This document shows positions 46,204 to 57,372 of a DNA stretch of 64,000 nucleotides, one piece after another. A program made the translations under genes and the position numbers. The notes beneath the pieces were generated by a model. That model did no database searches. It was not told where the DNA came from and saw only the letters and a program-made list of their open reading frames with translations. Each line of letters starts with the position of its first letter. The stretch's first letter is position 1. The stretch is from Patella vulgata (Eukaryota; Mollusca; Gastropoda; Patellidae): NCBI RefSeq assembly GCF_932274485.2, contig NC_065883.2, positions 14,878,222-14,942,221 of the forward strand. Reading direction: 5' to 3'.

Positions 46204-46585
46204 TTAAATATACATTATGCAAGAGCTAAATCTGCCAATTGCAGGACTTTCTTTAGGCCTGAAATGTTATCTAAATTATTAATCAGATATTAATTAACTT
46301 ATCCAGACCATAATCAACTATCGATGGCATCGCTAGTCTGTGATATTTACTGGATTAGAATCTGGTCTACTGCTGCTGATTAAATCAAAAAATGGATAAT
46401 CGAGACTATGTTTTTTATCCTACCGACTTTGGTAATGATGATCGAGGCTAGGCCCAAAATTCAATCGCTAAATTCTCGGTTCAGAATGGATCGATTTGAC
46501 TGAAATTTTCAGCAAATTCCCTTTACATTATCTAGTTTTAACTATTATAGTGAGAACTGTGGGCGTATAAAAATTGGATCTTTAG
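46204..46585 (+). mobile_element. MITE-2 copy
   Basis: Starts TTAAATATACATTATGCAAG and matches the 59631 copy through GGATAATCGAGACTATG and GATGATCGAGGCTAGGC to ACTATTATAGTGAGAACTG. The right terminus is lost. Confidence 0.8.
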
Positions 46586-48364
46586 CCTTGTCAGAGACTT
46601 TCAATTCCCATATCCCATCCTATATAATATGTTTTCCAATTTCCCAAACTCCCAACTGAAGGCATGTGTGAAGAAATTACCAATAAGACCATTTCATTTA
46701 TTTCGTCTTTATTATATAAAACATAATAAAGATATCTATGCACCTTTCCAATGATTCTTACATAGTATTTACAAGAACATTTTAACAACTCTTATTTTCC
46801 GCCATTTTTATCATAAAATTCACTTTAAAAACAAACAAATTAAACAAAAACTTAAAAAAAAGCATTCATATCGCATGAAATAGTTTCCATTTTAACAAAA
46901 CCTTGACTAATCAAATTAACCACATACTTAGAAGTATTTTGATTTCGAAATCAAAATTTGTAAGTCTTGCTTAAAATATCATTTACCTGCCATTAACAAC
47001 TAATAAGTATAATGTGTAAACCTATACATTTAATCTTTGTGGAGTCTTATTCACCAAAACAAAAACAACAAAAAAACTAAAATGCCGTCAGGATCCAGAC
47101 CATCCATTAGCTAAGAGATAAAATCTGTGACATGAGTTCAGTGCTCATGCAATCAACGAACTATACCCTTAAATTATTTTAGATGGTTTAGTTATTTTGG
47201 AATGAGACCCTTTGGGGCCTTATTCATGAAAACTGAAATATTTAAGGATACGGTCATGTCATTGGTTGAGGGACAAAAACCTTTTACAAGCCAATGAAAA
47301 GGCAATATTCTTAAACTATTTTAGTTTTTGTGGATAAGAACCCTAGTTTACTATAATATTCACCCACCTTTACATATTTTTATTTTCTTACAAACCATTT
47401 AACAATTTATTATATACACAACAAGTGATACACAGACTTTTTCATTTAAAAATAAAAGAATGTTTATCATTATCAAGCACTCATACCAGCTTAAATTCAC
47501 AACATTTGGCAAACAGGAACTTCTAAATCAGTTATTAACAAAAATAGCTTCAAATTAACTAGACTATAATCAAGATTGCTTGACATTTAACTGATTGACA
47601 TTTTAATAAGGTGCTAATTAATTGGTAACTAATTCTATATCATGGAGACATTTGAAATTAAAGAAATAAAAAAAATGAAACATAATGACTACAATAAATG
47701 AATTTAAGTATGAATACAAATATGGTATTAAAAACACAACGGGTTGAATGATGAGGTTTTTATCTATCTATTCTAAGACAATAAATTTCGGAAATGGAAT
47801 GTTTTGTTATTTCCCTGACTGACAGTCTGTTGAACGGTCATATTCTGACTCCTGTAATTATTGATGCGCAGATGGCTGAGGGTTGCTGGTCCTCGACGTC
47901 TGGGGTTGTTGGGTTTCTTTGGTATTATATAGTCCCACTTATATAAGTGAGATTACAAGATGGAAGACATACAATAGTTTCAATAATACATATCATTTTC
48001 TTTTCAAAAAGGTATACATATTCATGGTTTAGGCTACCCTTTACAAGAAGTAAGTTTATACTTAATTAGGCCTACAACCTACAATGAGTGTAAATCTCAT
48101 ACAGCTCGTGTAATGTACATTTAAATATGGCTTTAAGTTTGAATGGCAGTATAAATGCAAAATACAATATTTTACAAAGTTCACATAATCCATATACAAG
48201 AATAACATGAAGAGACAACTGGTATGTACAGGAGTCCATTGAGGTCATAAGGTCATTTATATGAATATTCAGTAACGCCAAACTTAGCGTTCTAATTGGC
48301 TTAAGTTGTATGTAACTGGCCACTGCCATTATTTTGATAGGCTATTTATATAGTTAATAACAAG
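46586..48364. other. 3' flank of bZIP gene 3; no other gene recognised
   Basis: May include the gene 3 3'UTR. Minus-strand AATAAA candidates lie near 47379 and 46694, but neither is close to the stop. No repeat identified. Confidence 0.4.
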
Positions 48365-48487
48365 TTAAGGTGGGCTGGGGGGACTTCTTATCTGTGATAT
48401 CGCGGCCAGAAGTCCCCCCTTCTGCTGTTGCAGGTCTTCCAACTCCCGCATCAATGCGACGTTCCTCGCCTCCAGGCTATCACATTC
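48365..48487 (-). CDS. bZIP gene 3, coding exon 3 (zipper)
   Basis: Acceptor atttctag precedes ECDSLEARNVALMRELED. Stop TAA at 48365-48367 after 40 codons. This exon is markedly richer in G+C than its surroundings. Confidence 0.92.
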   Translation of the reverse strand, partial: ECDSLEARNVALMRELEDLQQQKGGLLAAISQIRSPPSPP

Positions 48488-50939
48488 CTAGAAATAAATT
48501 AAAAAGAAAACAATTACATGTAGATATAAATTTATGTATCATATTGCTCCTAAAAAACAACTTTTCAGTAACAAAACAAATATCTTTAATACGTGGTAAA
48601 TTAGTATTTTTCTTTGGTAAATTACATTCAGACACATTAGATACAAAATGAAAGATAACATTAGCATTATTTCTTTTATATATATATATATATAACTCGC
48701 TATAACGTAAACAAATTCATTCGTTAATAAAATGTCCATCAGATAATCTATGAATCATTTCTTCAACTTATAACTCAAAATAAAGTCAATAAATTAATTG
48801 TCTGTTTCTTCTTTAAAATAATTTATAAATTTTACAATTATAGATACTGTTTTATTACCTCAGACAATTGCTGTTCCTTGCTTTTTCTTCTCTGTCTAAA
48901 CCTTACGGCTGCCAGTCTATTAGCTTCCTTTCTCTTGCTTATACGTGCCTTTTCTTCATCACTTAGCTATAATATATTCAAGTAAATATATAATATTTCT
49001 AAATATTTGCGTTTGATAAACAATCGCAGATTAATTTCTATATAACTGTGTAACTTTTTAAAACTTAGGAATCTCACTTCAAAACAATCACTTTCTTTTA
49101 GCCCCCAAAAGTCATTTTTTTCAAATAAAATACAAACTAACATGATTATCAAAATGTTTTTTTTTTCTTACGTTGAGTTATGACATATTATAGTTTGTTA
49201 TTGTTTCAAAATCTCAGTTTCTGAATATGATACAAATCATTATACACTAAACACTGAAGCTATAACATCCGGAATTTAATCTCTTAATATGAGAATTATG
49301 TCAGATGTAAATATTCTGATTTTATCGGTGAAACGACAGATTTATCTTAACTCTCTATATCTTTAAAAGTACATCGAATAAGATAAAATTAAATGGGGTA
49401 TAACGTCCTTCTTCTCTACACCATCCGGAAATCTAATAATTATTAGTATGGCACGGCTAGTGTATAATTTATACACTATTAATAGTTAATATATTCATAT
49501 TATGAATATATTAACTGTTAATATCACTGACTAATTAGTAAGATAAACAAATTGCTGACGTGTATATTTCAAATTATAAAAATAAAGTGTAAACTTGTAT
49601 GGCGTATATTTCAAAATATATAAAAGAATAAAAGTGTATTTGGTCATACAGTTTTTCCCCCCTTTTAAAAATATGTTGGATTTATGCTGTGCTTTCACTG
49701 TCTGCGCTTTCAAACTTTTATATATATATATGTAGAACATGTTGACCTTATGTCCTATATATCAAGATGACCGTAAAATTAAGGTCACGTGACATAACTG
49801 TGTCCACGTTTGGGTCGAAATACAGTCTAGCCAACAAACTTAAGGGAATTACTCATTTCCAACGATATCTTATAAAAAACATAATTTCATTCAAATCTGT
49901 TTCTTATACCAGAAAAAAATTATTAACGTGAAATAAATTTGAGTTTCCAAGCAATTTTCAAAATAATTATTTAAATAAAAACATTTATAAGAAAATCCTT
50001 AAAATCGAGCATCACTGGTCGCTCAAAGGTTAAAATATTATGATTAAGTTGAAACAATAGTTTATTCATTAGAAATGATCATAAAAACAGATAACGGCCT
50101 ATATGAGTTCCTTCCTAAAATATTATAATGAAGAAGAACGGTCGCCATTTTCTATCCACGGAATAGAGAGAGCATCCGTTCATGTGAAACATTAAATATT
50201 TTCCATATTGTGTAAAACTTATTATTTATATTATCTAGGAATATTGGTAATATTTTCCATATTGTGTAAAACTTATTATTTATATTATCTAGGAATATTG
50301 GTAATTGTAAGATATCAAATCTAATTACATGTATTATTCACGCCAAATAAATAAACTTTACGTATTAAATATTATAGAGCAACCGAAATAGCACTATAAT
50401 TACACGTTTTTTGTAGGAAAATGGCGGATGAACAGTTTTTTTTCCGAAAATCAAAAACTAACTCTCTATATATTCCAAAACGTGTACATAATACTATGAA
50501 TAAAATAACAATAATATTTCATGATTTATTTGTCTACAACGCTTTTCATAACGTATAACATGAAAATTAACATTTGTCATTTCTGGGGACAAAAAAAATA
50601 GAAATTTCGCAAAGAATAAAAGTACAAAGTGCATAAATCTCACTGAATATCTGCCTATAAGATAAATCAATTCCGATCAAATTAATTTACTTGTATATTT
50701 ACCTCGTATTTTTGTTCAGACTTAAACTCTACCGTCAGTTCATCCTTTCCTCGTTTAAGTCTTGAAGCTTGTATCTTTGTTTTCAGTTCTTCTTTAATTA
50801 GAGGGGTCATGTTGCCGGATTTGAATACTTCCAAGGCAGCATTTGCCAATTGATGGTCCAAGTTTTCTAAACTGACATCGTTGCATATCGATGAAAATGT
50901 TATCTTAGCACTGTCTAGCAGTTCATTCATGAGTTGCAT
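48365..50939 (-). CDS. bZIP transcription factor gene 3 (155 aa, 3 coding exons)
   Basis: The shortest of the three paralogs. Coding exons are 50703-50939, 48859-48966 and 48365-48487, with phase 0 GT-AG introns. Residues 1-79 contain 'LANAALEVFKSG' and 'PLIKEELKTKIQASRL', the closest match in the cluster to the ATF3/JDP2 motif. Residues 80-115 hold the basic region NRLAAVRFRQRRK. The zipper has leucines at 19, 26, 33, 40 and 47 from the basic Asn and Asn at 30. The tail is short and proline-rich (RSPPSPP). The ATG at 50937-50939 is supported by an in-frame TAA between it and the upstream acceptor. With no acidic domain it could act as a dimer partner or repressor; that is inference. Confidence 0.92.
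48859..48966 (-). CDS. bZIP gene 3, coding exon 2 (basic region)
   Basis: 108 nt, phase 0 on both sides, acceptor atattatag and donor TCTGAG|GTAATA. It encodes LSDEEKARISKRKEA then NRLAAVRFRQRRKSK. Confidence 0.93.
49459..49520. other. two adjacent near-perfect palindromes in gene 3 intron
   Basis: TAGTGTATAATTTATACACTA (21 bp; arms TAGTGTATAA) and a 31-bp palindrome with arms GTTAATATATTCAT lie side by side. Both could form hairpins or a cruciform. No function is implied. Confidence 0.7.
50195..50302. repeat. perfect 54-bp tandem duplication in gene 3 intron
   Basis: Two units with no mismatch (50195-50248 and 50249-50302), beginning AATATTTTCCATATTGTG. Identity suggests a very recent event or an assembly artefact. 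Confidence 0.95.
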
Positions 50940-50949
50940 CTTGAATTAT
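50703..50949 (-). CDS. bZIP gene 3, coding exon 1 with 10 nt of 5'UTR
   Basis: Acceptor gctcttttag precedes 10 nt containing a TAA in frame with the ATG. The exon ends AAATACGAG|GTAAAT. 79 codons. Confidence 0.9.
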
Positions 50950-50974
50950 CTAAAAGAGCACAACACAATTAATA

Positions 50975-51085
50975 TGGAATACAATCACTGGTTTATACAC
51001 ATATAGCACGACAAGTATTCTCTTTCGTTATCAAACACAAATGTGTTCAATCGCTAAATGCCACTCAAGGATTATAATTAAAAGA
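50975..51085 (-). mobile_element. degraded fragment of the 6.2-kb Penelope-like unit
   Basis: CAATCACTGGTTTAT, AGCACGAC, CGTTATCAA and CAATCGCTAAATGCCACT appear in the same order as in the minus-orientation unit at 6210-6500, with deletions. It lies in the presumed 5' intron of bZIP gene 3. Confidence 0.65.
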
Positions 51086-53073
51086 GATCAACATAATAAA
51101 ATTATTCATTTCCATAGAAAGAACAATTTTAATATCCTAAAACTAAAGTTTCAAAGCGCCAAAGTTCACTACATTGTACATGCAAAACATAAACAATTTT
51201 ACTATTCCTCAATCAAATGCAGAAATATTCAAGACAATATAATAAATAAGTTTAACATCACAAGAAAAGTTTCTTTTTCTTTTAGGGTTATTTACTGTTG
51301 ATATGGTTAACTGAATCTATTTTTATAACAACTGTCAATTAATATGCCACATAATATATGATAAAAATATGACGTAAACACAGACAAATTGAGCAAAACA
51401 CAACTTAAATATAGCAAATATTGTCCAGCCATTTCATGTTTTGCTGATATATTGAGAGAAAAATTGTTTGATGCTAAAACTTTTAAAAGTTTATTTACTC
51501 ACAATGATTTCAAAATATAATTGGAGTATATTGCAATAATAAATTCAGAAAATGATTTCCAAAAATAGACATCTACGTCATTGAATTTTGCTTTTTTTTT
51601 AATATATAGACCTGACCGTTTACATATATTTCAAAAGATAAATATGCATTATTTTAAAGTACATATTGTCGTTATTATGCAAATAAGCCTAAGACCTTCA
51701 TGTAGCACAATTATTATTATTTTTGTCAAAGAGATAAAGATGGCGGTGTGAACTCAATAGACATTAAAACGTAAAATTGATCGATTTAAATAATTTTGGA
51801 ACTAAATTTCTTTTAATAGTAGAGGTTCTGAAGTATTATATCTGTCTTTCATTATGCATGCTGTGCTTTTAAGTATGGAATAAATTTTAAGTGGAATTTT
51901 ATCAAAGTTTCAATTGAAGGTATGCAAAGTTACAATTAAAATGATCAAAAAATAAATAAATATAAGCTTTGGTCGATTTGACGTGATTTGACAATATCTG
52001 ACGTTTTAAGAATCATTATGAATTGCACACTGCAGCCATTCGATTTCGATAAGATTATTTCTAAATATATTACATTTTTGCCATGTTGAAAGTGATAAAT
52101 GATAGCTTTGTATCTCATGAAAAGATTACTGGATTACACACAGTTTTTATCCATGAATTGCATGGAAAATTGAAATTATTAAACGTCTAAGAACAATTAA
52201 ATATTATCAAATTAACATATTTGACACAATTTGTGAGAATTATTATTATGACAATTATATTTTTTCAAATTCGATTTCATTATATCTACATGTCACCTCC
52301 AATCACAATTCAAGTTCAAAATATGTGTCCAAAGCTAAAACAGGCGTGCTTATCAAATGTTTACAAGTATATGACATCGTTAAGCGTCTTGCAGCAGTCA
52401 GGAATGTCTGTATTGAGTCGTAACTTTGTGATTTGTTTCTTCATATCTTATATTTTGATTAAAATTATGTTACCAGTAGCAAAAAGTTGCAAAAACATTA
52501 ATCAATAATTAAACATTATCGAGAGTTATAAAATAGCCTAAAAACAAAATACACCAAAACACGTTTTTGCTGGGGACTAAAATGGATGCTAGAGGTACTA
52601 GGTCACGTGTAAGATATAGCTAGACTATAGCTTCTAATGAAATCGGGACTTCCGAAATCGCTTGATGTTTCGAAAATATGTGCAATTATCTATAAACAAT
52701 TCATAAAATATTAAATAATTTCGGATCATTTTATTAAATGTATAAATGGCCTGCCCATAATAGCCTATCGGGAAAGCCCTTTTCATATAACCTATCATTT
52801 TTCTTTTAGAACATTCTAAATGCACAGGACTATGTTAATTATATTACAAAAGATTATCCCTTGAGTACTTAATCTTTCCTAATTATGCTGATCAATCAAA
52901 ATATTATCATGTTATGACAGTTGATCACACGTGCTTTATAGGTTCAGTAAATTACACCATAACAGCTCAAGATATGCAATTATAACGGTATATAGGCCCT
53001 TAAAACAGTTGACAGTCTTATAATAATAATAAATTTATATCAAAACTGACATTAGAAAGGGAAAATTGCTTAC
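51086..53073. other. no gene recognised
   Basis: AT-rich, presumably the 5' intron of bZIP gene 3. The open frame near 52.2-52.5 kb is hydrophobic and AT-biased and resembles no family I know. Confidence 0.45.
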
Positions 53074-53135
53074 TTTTTAAAAGTTTGTGTGCAGCTATTT
53101 TAGATCGTTCCTCTTCGTTGCGCGGTTGCCTTTAA
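53074..53135 (-). other. candidate 5'UTR exon of bZIP gene 3
   Basis: On the minus strand a CG-richer stretch (GCAACCGCGCAACGAAGAGG) leads to a donor AAAAA|GTAAGC at 53074/53073. Gene 3 needs an upstream exon because its first coding exon begins at an acceptor. The choice of this one is a guess. Confidence 0.25.
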
Positions 53136-54239
53136 ACTGAGATATATGAATGAAATCGTATTGTCTGGACATGAACAAGTCAGAACATGTTGCAAATGAT
53201 CGTCGAATCAGCGATTAGGTGAACGCAAGGGAGACAACTCGTACATGGTTTTCGGTCTGTTTCCAACCATTTGTACCTAAATATAGCCGAAGTGGGTAAT
53301 TCCCTTAACATATATAACTCGGCATATTGGGGCGTGAACTTCAATTTTGCTATGTCATATTCATTAAGCTTATTTATTTTTTGAAAAGAAGCTGTTGGCT
53401 GTCAGTTTTTAGGAATACAACTAAGATTAATACAATGAATATCATTTTGAAGTTTTCATGGTCAAAATGTACGTTTATTTTGGTCAGACAACATGACCCA
53501 AATATTTATATTGACCACGTGCTCTTGAACGTAAGTCAAACGTTTGTTGATCTCGCGATTTCTCACTAAATCTCAAGTTAGACTTCTGAATATTCAATAG
53601 CTTTCACGACTACTGGTGATGATGTAAAAACTGCCAACGTGGCATCTCTTTTCTCTAGGCTATTTTTAGAACTGACTTGACTCGGCTTTGATGTGGCCGC
53701 TTTTAGCACGGTTCAAGGTCTATTTGGAGACTGATGACTGTTATGCCATGTTATTGTTGATTCATAATAAAGGTCCTATATAATTTGAACCAGTCACACT
53801 TTTAAACGACAGTATAGCCAGCATCAAATGACTGCTAATAATCCACCACTTTTGCTTTTTGTTGACTGCTAATATAACAGTATACACTATACAGTTATGA
53901 ATGACCTGCAAAGATTTAATGATGCCCGGGGCGAACGATTTGATTGTATGCTCTAAGACCCAAGTATAGGTTATCGGCGATAATTTCAAATTTCAAAAAA
54001 TAAATTTTAATCTCATTGACAGGATCCCCCCATTAAAGCAGGTGTCCTTTGTCGCATTCCCCTTCCATGGTTTTATCTTTTTTCTAAACAACCCAACGGA
54101 TTCCAACCATGCACGTTTGTTATCTTGTTGATCGGTCCCATGGGGTGAGGTAGGGTCCGTAAGCGGGGAAATATCGACATTTTCTCAACTGTTTCGATTT
54201 TTTAACCAAACTGTACAATTTTAAGATGCATGGCAAGGA
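53136..54239. other. no gene recognised
   Basis: Upstream of the presumed gene 3 start. No exon, repeat or clear promoter. Confidence 0.45.
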
Positions 54240-54320
54240 AAGTATTTGCTGGGTTGTTATTTCCAAAAAACGAATGGGTATTTCTGTCTGTGTGCGGGAA
54301 GGCATCTTTACGGATGTTAA
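54240..54320 (+). mobile_element. element D fragment
   Basis: AAAGTATTTGCTGGGTTGTT then ATTTCC matches the start, and GTGCGGGAAGGCATCTTTA the end, of element D, with the middle deleted. Confidence 0.5.
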
Positions 54321-54361
54321 CCAACTTTCTGTAGTATGTTCCCCGATGAATGCCCTTACTC

Positions 54362-54711
54362 CAGTGATTCTCAACCAGTGTGCCGCGACACACATGTGTG
54401 CCACGATATCTTCCTAAGTGTGCTGCGGAATTTTGAACGACACACTAAGAAAATGCGAAAAACCACATGATCCTAAATGAGTATCCACTGATGTCTACTG
54501 ATAAGTTCATAGCTGTGTTTTTCTCTATTTACTTCCAGTCATTCTATGTGTCTATGACTAGTCTCTGTCTACGGTTTTATGCCGTCTATGACTTGCCATG
54601 TTTTTATTTTACAAAATTCAAATATTTTTCATATATATTTAGCCAGGTGTGCCGCTATATTTTCATGTGTTCCAAGGTGTGCCCTTGGCAAAATAAGGTT
54701 TAGAACCACTG
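54362..54711. mobile_element. hAT-like non-autonomous element with target duplication
   Basis: 350 bp. Ends CAGTGATTCTCAACC and (complement) CAGTGGTTCTAAACC form a 15-bp terminal inverted repeat with two mismatches, followed inside by GTGTGCCGCGACACAC-type sequence typical of animal hAT elements. Flanking 8-bp sequences CCTTACTC and CGTTACTC match at 7 of 8 positions, the expected target duplication length. No transposase. Confidence 0.88.
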
Positions 54712-55024
54712 CGTTACTCTTTGCAGGAATGTGGTGACGCTGAATTTGACGAGACACAAAAATTCAATATTGATATGGTTAAGTGGGACCTTGTGGTTGG
54801 GGCATGGGGGTTAATCCCCGGCGCCGAGATATTTTTGCTATGTGGAAAATTCTAGAGTCGACTTGTATCATGCATTTGAGTCAAATATGATGACCATTAT
54901 GATTATATCATCACTCTGAAACCACGTGTTTATAAATGAGTAACGTCCGGGAATGGGTTTCGACATGAGGATTGTGGTGGGCGTACATTCACACATAGAT
55001 TGCCTACTATGGTTGTAAAAATCA

Positions 55025-55494
55025 TTAAACATGCATTATGCAAGAAATAAATCTGCGCATTGCAGGTCTTTCTCTTTACCTGAAATGTTATATAAACTAT
55101 TAATTAGACATTTATTAACATTAAGAGGGCATAATCAACTATCGATGCTACCATGTGAAATGTTACATAAACTATTAATTAGACATTTATTAACATTTAA
55201 AGGGCATAATCAACTATCGATGCTACCTTAATGTGTCCGATTTTCATTGGATTTGAATCCGATCTGCTGTTCAACATCCGTTGATGATTAAACGCAAAGG
55301 TGGATAATCGAGACTGTGACAGAGGTAACAATGACATTCGAGGCTACATAGATTTTGAAATAAGGTTTTCTCGGCTTCTAGTGAAGCAATTTGACTGAAA
55401 TTTTCAGCATATTCCATTTACACCCTCTAGTTTTTAACTACTATAGTGAGAACTGTCAGCTCTTTATCTAATCTTCCAATAAAGTATCTTTGAG
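55025..55494 (+). mobile_element. MITE-2 copy with internal tandem duplication
   Basis: Starts TTAAACATGCATTATGCAAG. A stretch of about 73 bp starting TGAAATGTTA (near 55080) is repeated directly after itself (near 55155), which lengthens this copy relative to the others. Confidence 0.82.
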
Positions 55495-55627
55495 TTGTTG
55501 ATCACTTTTGGAACCAGGTATGATATAGATGTTAAATTATACTAGCAATGGATTGTTTACTATATACATATCTGCCAGTAGCGCTTCCCATTTGTTTTCA
55601 ACTTGTTGACACCTTGGGACGTTTTAT

Positions 55628-55870
55628 GAAATGAAGTTTAACGTCCCACTGTTCTGCCTCGTCTGGGCTAGTGAAGACGGGCACACACCATACAGTTTGC
55701 TATGAGGGGATTTTTGCCCGGACAGCGGCGCTATCTCTTATATCGAATTCCAACTACCAAGGGATCTTTTACGTACACACCAATGTGTACACGGGACCTC
55801 GGTTTTCCATCCGATCAGAACGACTAGACAGCGCTGTCCTTGTCAGGCCCCCGACCTGCACAACTGATAA
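55628..55870 (-). mobile_element. SINE-A copy
   Basis: Minus strand: GAAGTTTAACGTCCCACTG, TTTTTGCCCGGACAGCGGCG, GAATTCCAACTACCAAGGGA, CGGGACCTCGGTTTTCC. It ends in the middle of the body; the head is missing. Confidence 0.88.
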
Positions 55871-55941
55871 GGTAAAAACCAGGCACGTTTTACAAATCTC
55901 AGAGAAACCCTTAGGTCGCATGCTACAACTGACATCTTGAT

Positions 55942-56442
55942 AGCCATGGCGGAGAGCAGTTATCTTGTTAACTGGTTAACGTATAAATGAGATTGTCGCG
56001 TTAATAGACATAGATTAACGCGTTAACACTGTGACGTCATAAATATATGCATTTTCCGTTGGAAAATCGTTATTCAGGCCTATGAAAGGGCCTAATCAAG
56101 CAAAATATCATCCAGAGACCTCATTGCCGCTGTCGCTTTAGTTACGTCTACCAGATCGCAAGTCTTCGGTCGAAATAACTTGGTCTCCAGTCTCACTTGA
56201 ATCAAGCACCAAATTCGATTTGTTTATGAACGTTTTTCCGTCAAAATGCCACCTAATTCCTGGATTTAGAGTCCAGAATTAAATGATGATCAAGAATAAT
56301 TTCTGATCACTCTCTGAAATAGGTTGGGTACGAAAACAACCATGTTTTAGGAGCTTTGATAATTAACTCATATTAACTCGTTAACTTTCAAATTTTAACG
56401 CGTTAACTAGTTAAAGATAATTTTAACTTGCTCCCAGCCCTG
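55942..56442. mobile_element. hAT-like MITE rich in GTTAACGCGTTAAC-type palindromes
   Basis: Right end (complement) CAGGGCTGGGAGCAAGTTAA. TTAACGCGTTAA, GTTAACTAGTTAA and GTTAACTGGTTAAC repeat near both ends, giving imperfect inverted termini. The left end is degenerate and no target duplication is seen. Confidence 0.55.
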
Positions 56443-56522
56443 TCCACAGCAATGGATCGTCATTCCCATTAATGTATTAACATGACTTTGTTATAAGCTA
56501 CTGAAATCCCATGTCGTTGTTC

Positions 56523-56768
56523 TTAGTGTTTAACGCCCGCTTCCACCGAAGGTGATATCGCAGACAAGTCTTATTTTCATTTGTTTTATCTTAGCGCACG
56601 TGCAGGGGTCTTTCCTGTGGGAGGAAACCAGAGTTCCCGGAGTAAACCAACGAGATTGAGAAGGAAGCCTTATCTCCAAGCCACATACCCTCGCACGAGT
56701 GATCGAAACCACAGCCAGCTAGATAGAGGTCGAAGCGCGGCACGCTAGACCACTTGCCCCCTCCCCCC
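56523..56768 (-). mobile_element. SINE, third tRNA-headed type
   Basis: Minus-strand element with the general plan of SINE-B (AGTGTTTAACGCCCG, GTGGGAGGAAACC, box B complement GTGATCGAAACC) but different head and body sequence. Possibly an older or sister family. Confidence 0.6.
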
Positions 56769-56779
56769 TTAATCCCATG

Positions 56780-56905
56780 TCCGAATACCAACAATTTTAA
56801 ACTGAATTGTATTGGGCTGCGCCCCAACCCCCTGCCCCCCCGAATACCAACAATTATAAAGTGAATTGTACTGGGCTAAGACTAAACCCCCTGCCCCCTC
56901 CCCCG
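56780..56905. repeat. two-unit tandem repeat, about 60 bp
   Basis: CCGAATACCAACAATT-TAAA-TGAATTGTA-TGGGCT followed by CCCCCTGCCCCC occurs twice with few changes. Confidence 0.8.
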
Positions 56906-57179
56906 AGAGCCCCCCCCCCACACACGCTTTTAGGAAACATATTTCATGGAGTTCTAATAAGGATCCAATGAACCACTGCGACGGACACGCTCATGGTATG
57001 TGGCCCATCGTGGGTGGGCTTTATACAAAAGCTGACAATAAATATAATACAGCATTTATCACGACTATAGAGCGTTTCCTACAAATATCATATATAGATA
57101 TCTATCTCTTTTACTCTACATCTAAAGCTGCATACAACGGTTATTAGGCTGTATACAGTCCTTACCGTGCATAATTAAT

Positions 57180-57275
57180 ACCAAGGGCCATTTTAAAAGG
57201 GGGCGGGGTAGAAATTATAATTTTATGTATTATGTTGTATATGTTTGTGCCAAATAAACCTATCTATCTACCATA
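57180..57275 (+). mobile_element. LINE 3'-end fragment
   Basis: GTGCCAAATAAACCTATCTA with a short ATCT tail is typical of LINE 3' termini. No coding part is attached. Confidence 0.4.
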
Positions 57276-57372
57276 TTGACATACAAATTGCATTTTTGCG
57301 TGTGAGTATGGCAGACAATGACCAGAATATGCATGCTTCCTTTTTACTGTTTTTTTTGGGGGGGGGGGGGGG

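Noticed and set aside
52221-52508. 95-codon plus-strand frame as a membrane protein gene
   Set aside because: Hydrophobicity follows from AT-rich codons; there is no family resemblance and it lies in the presumed intron of gene 3.
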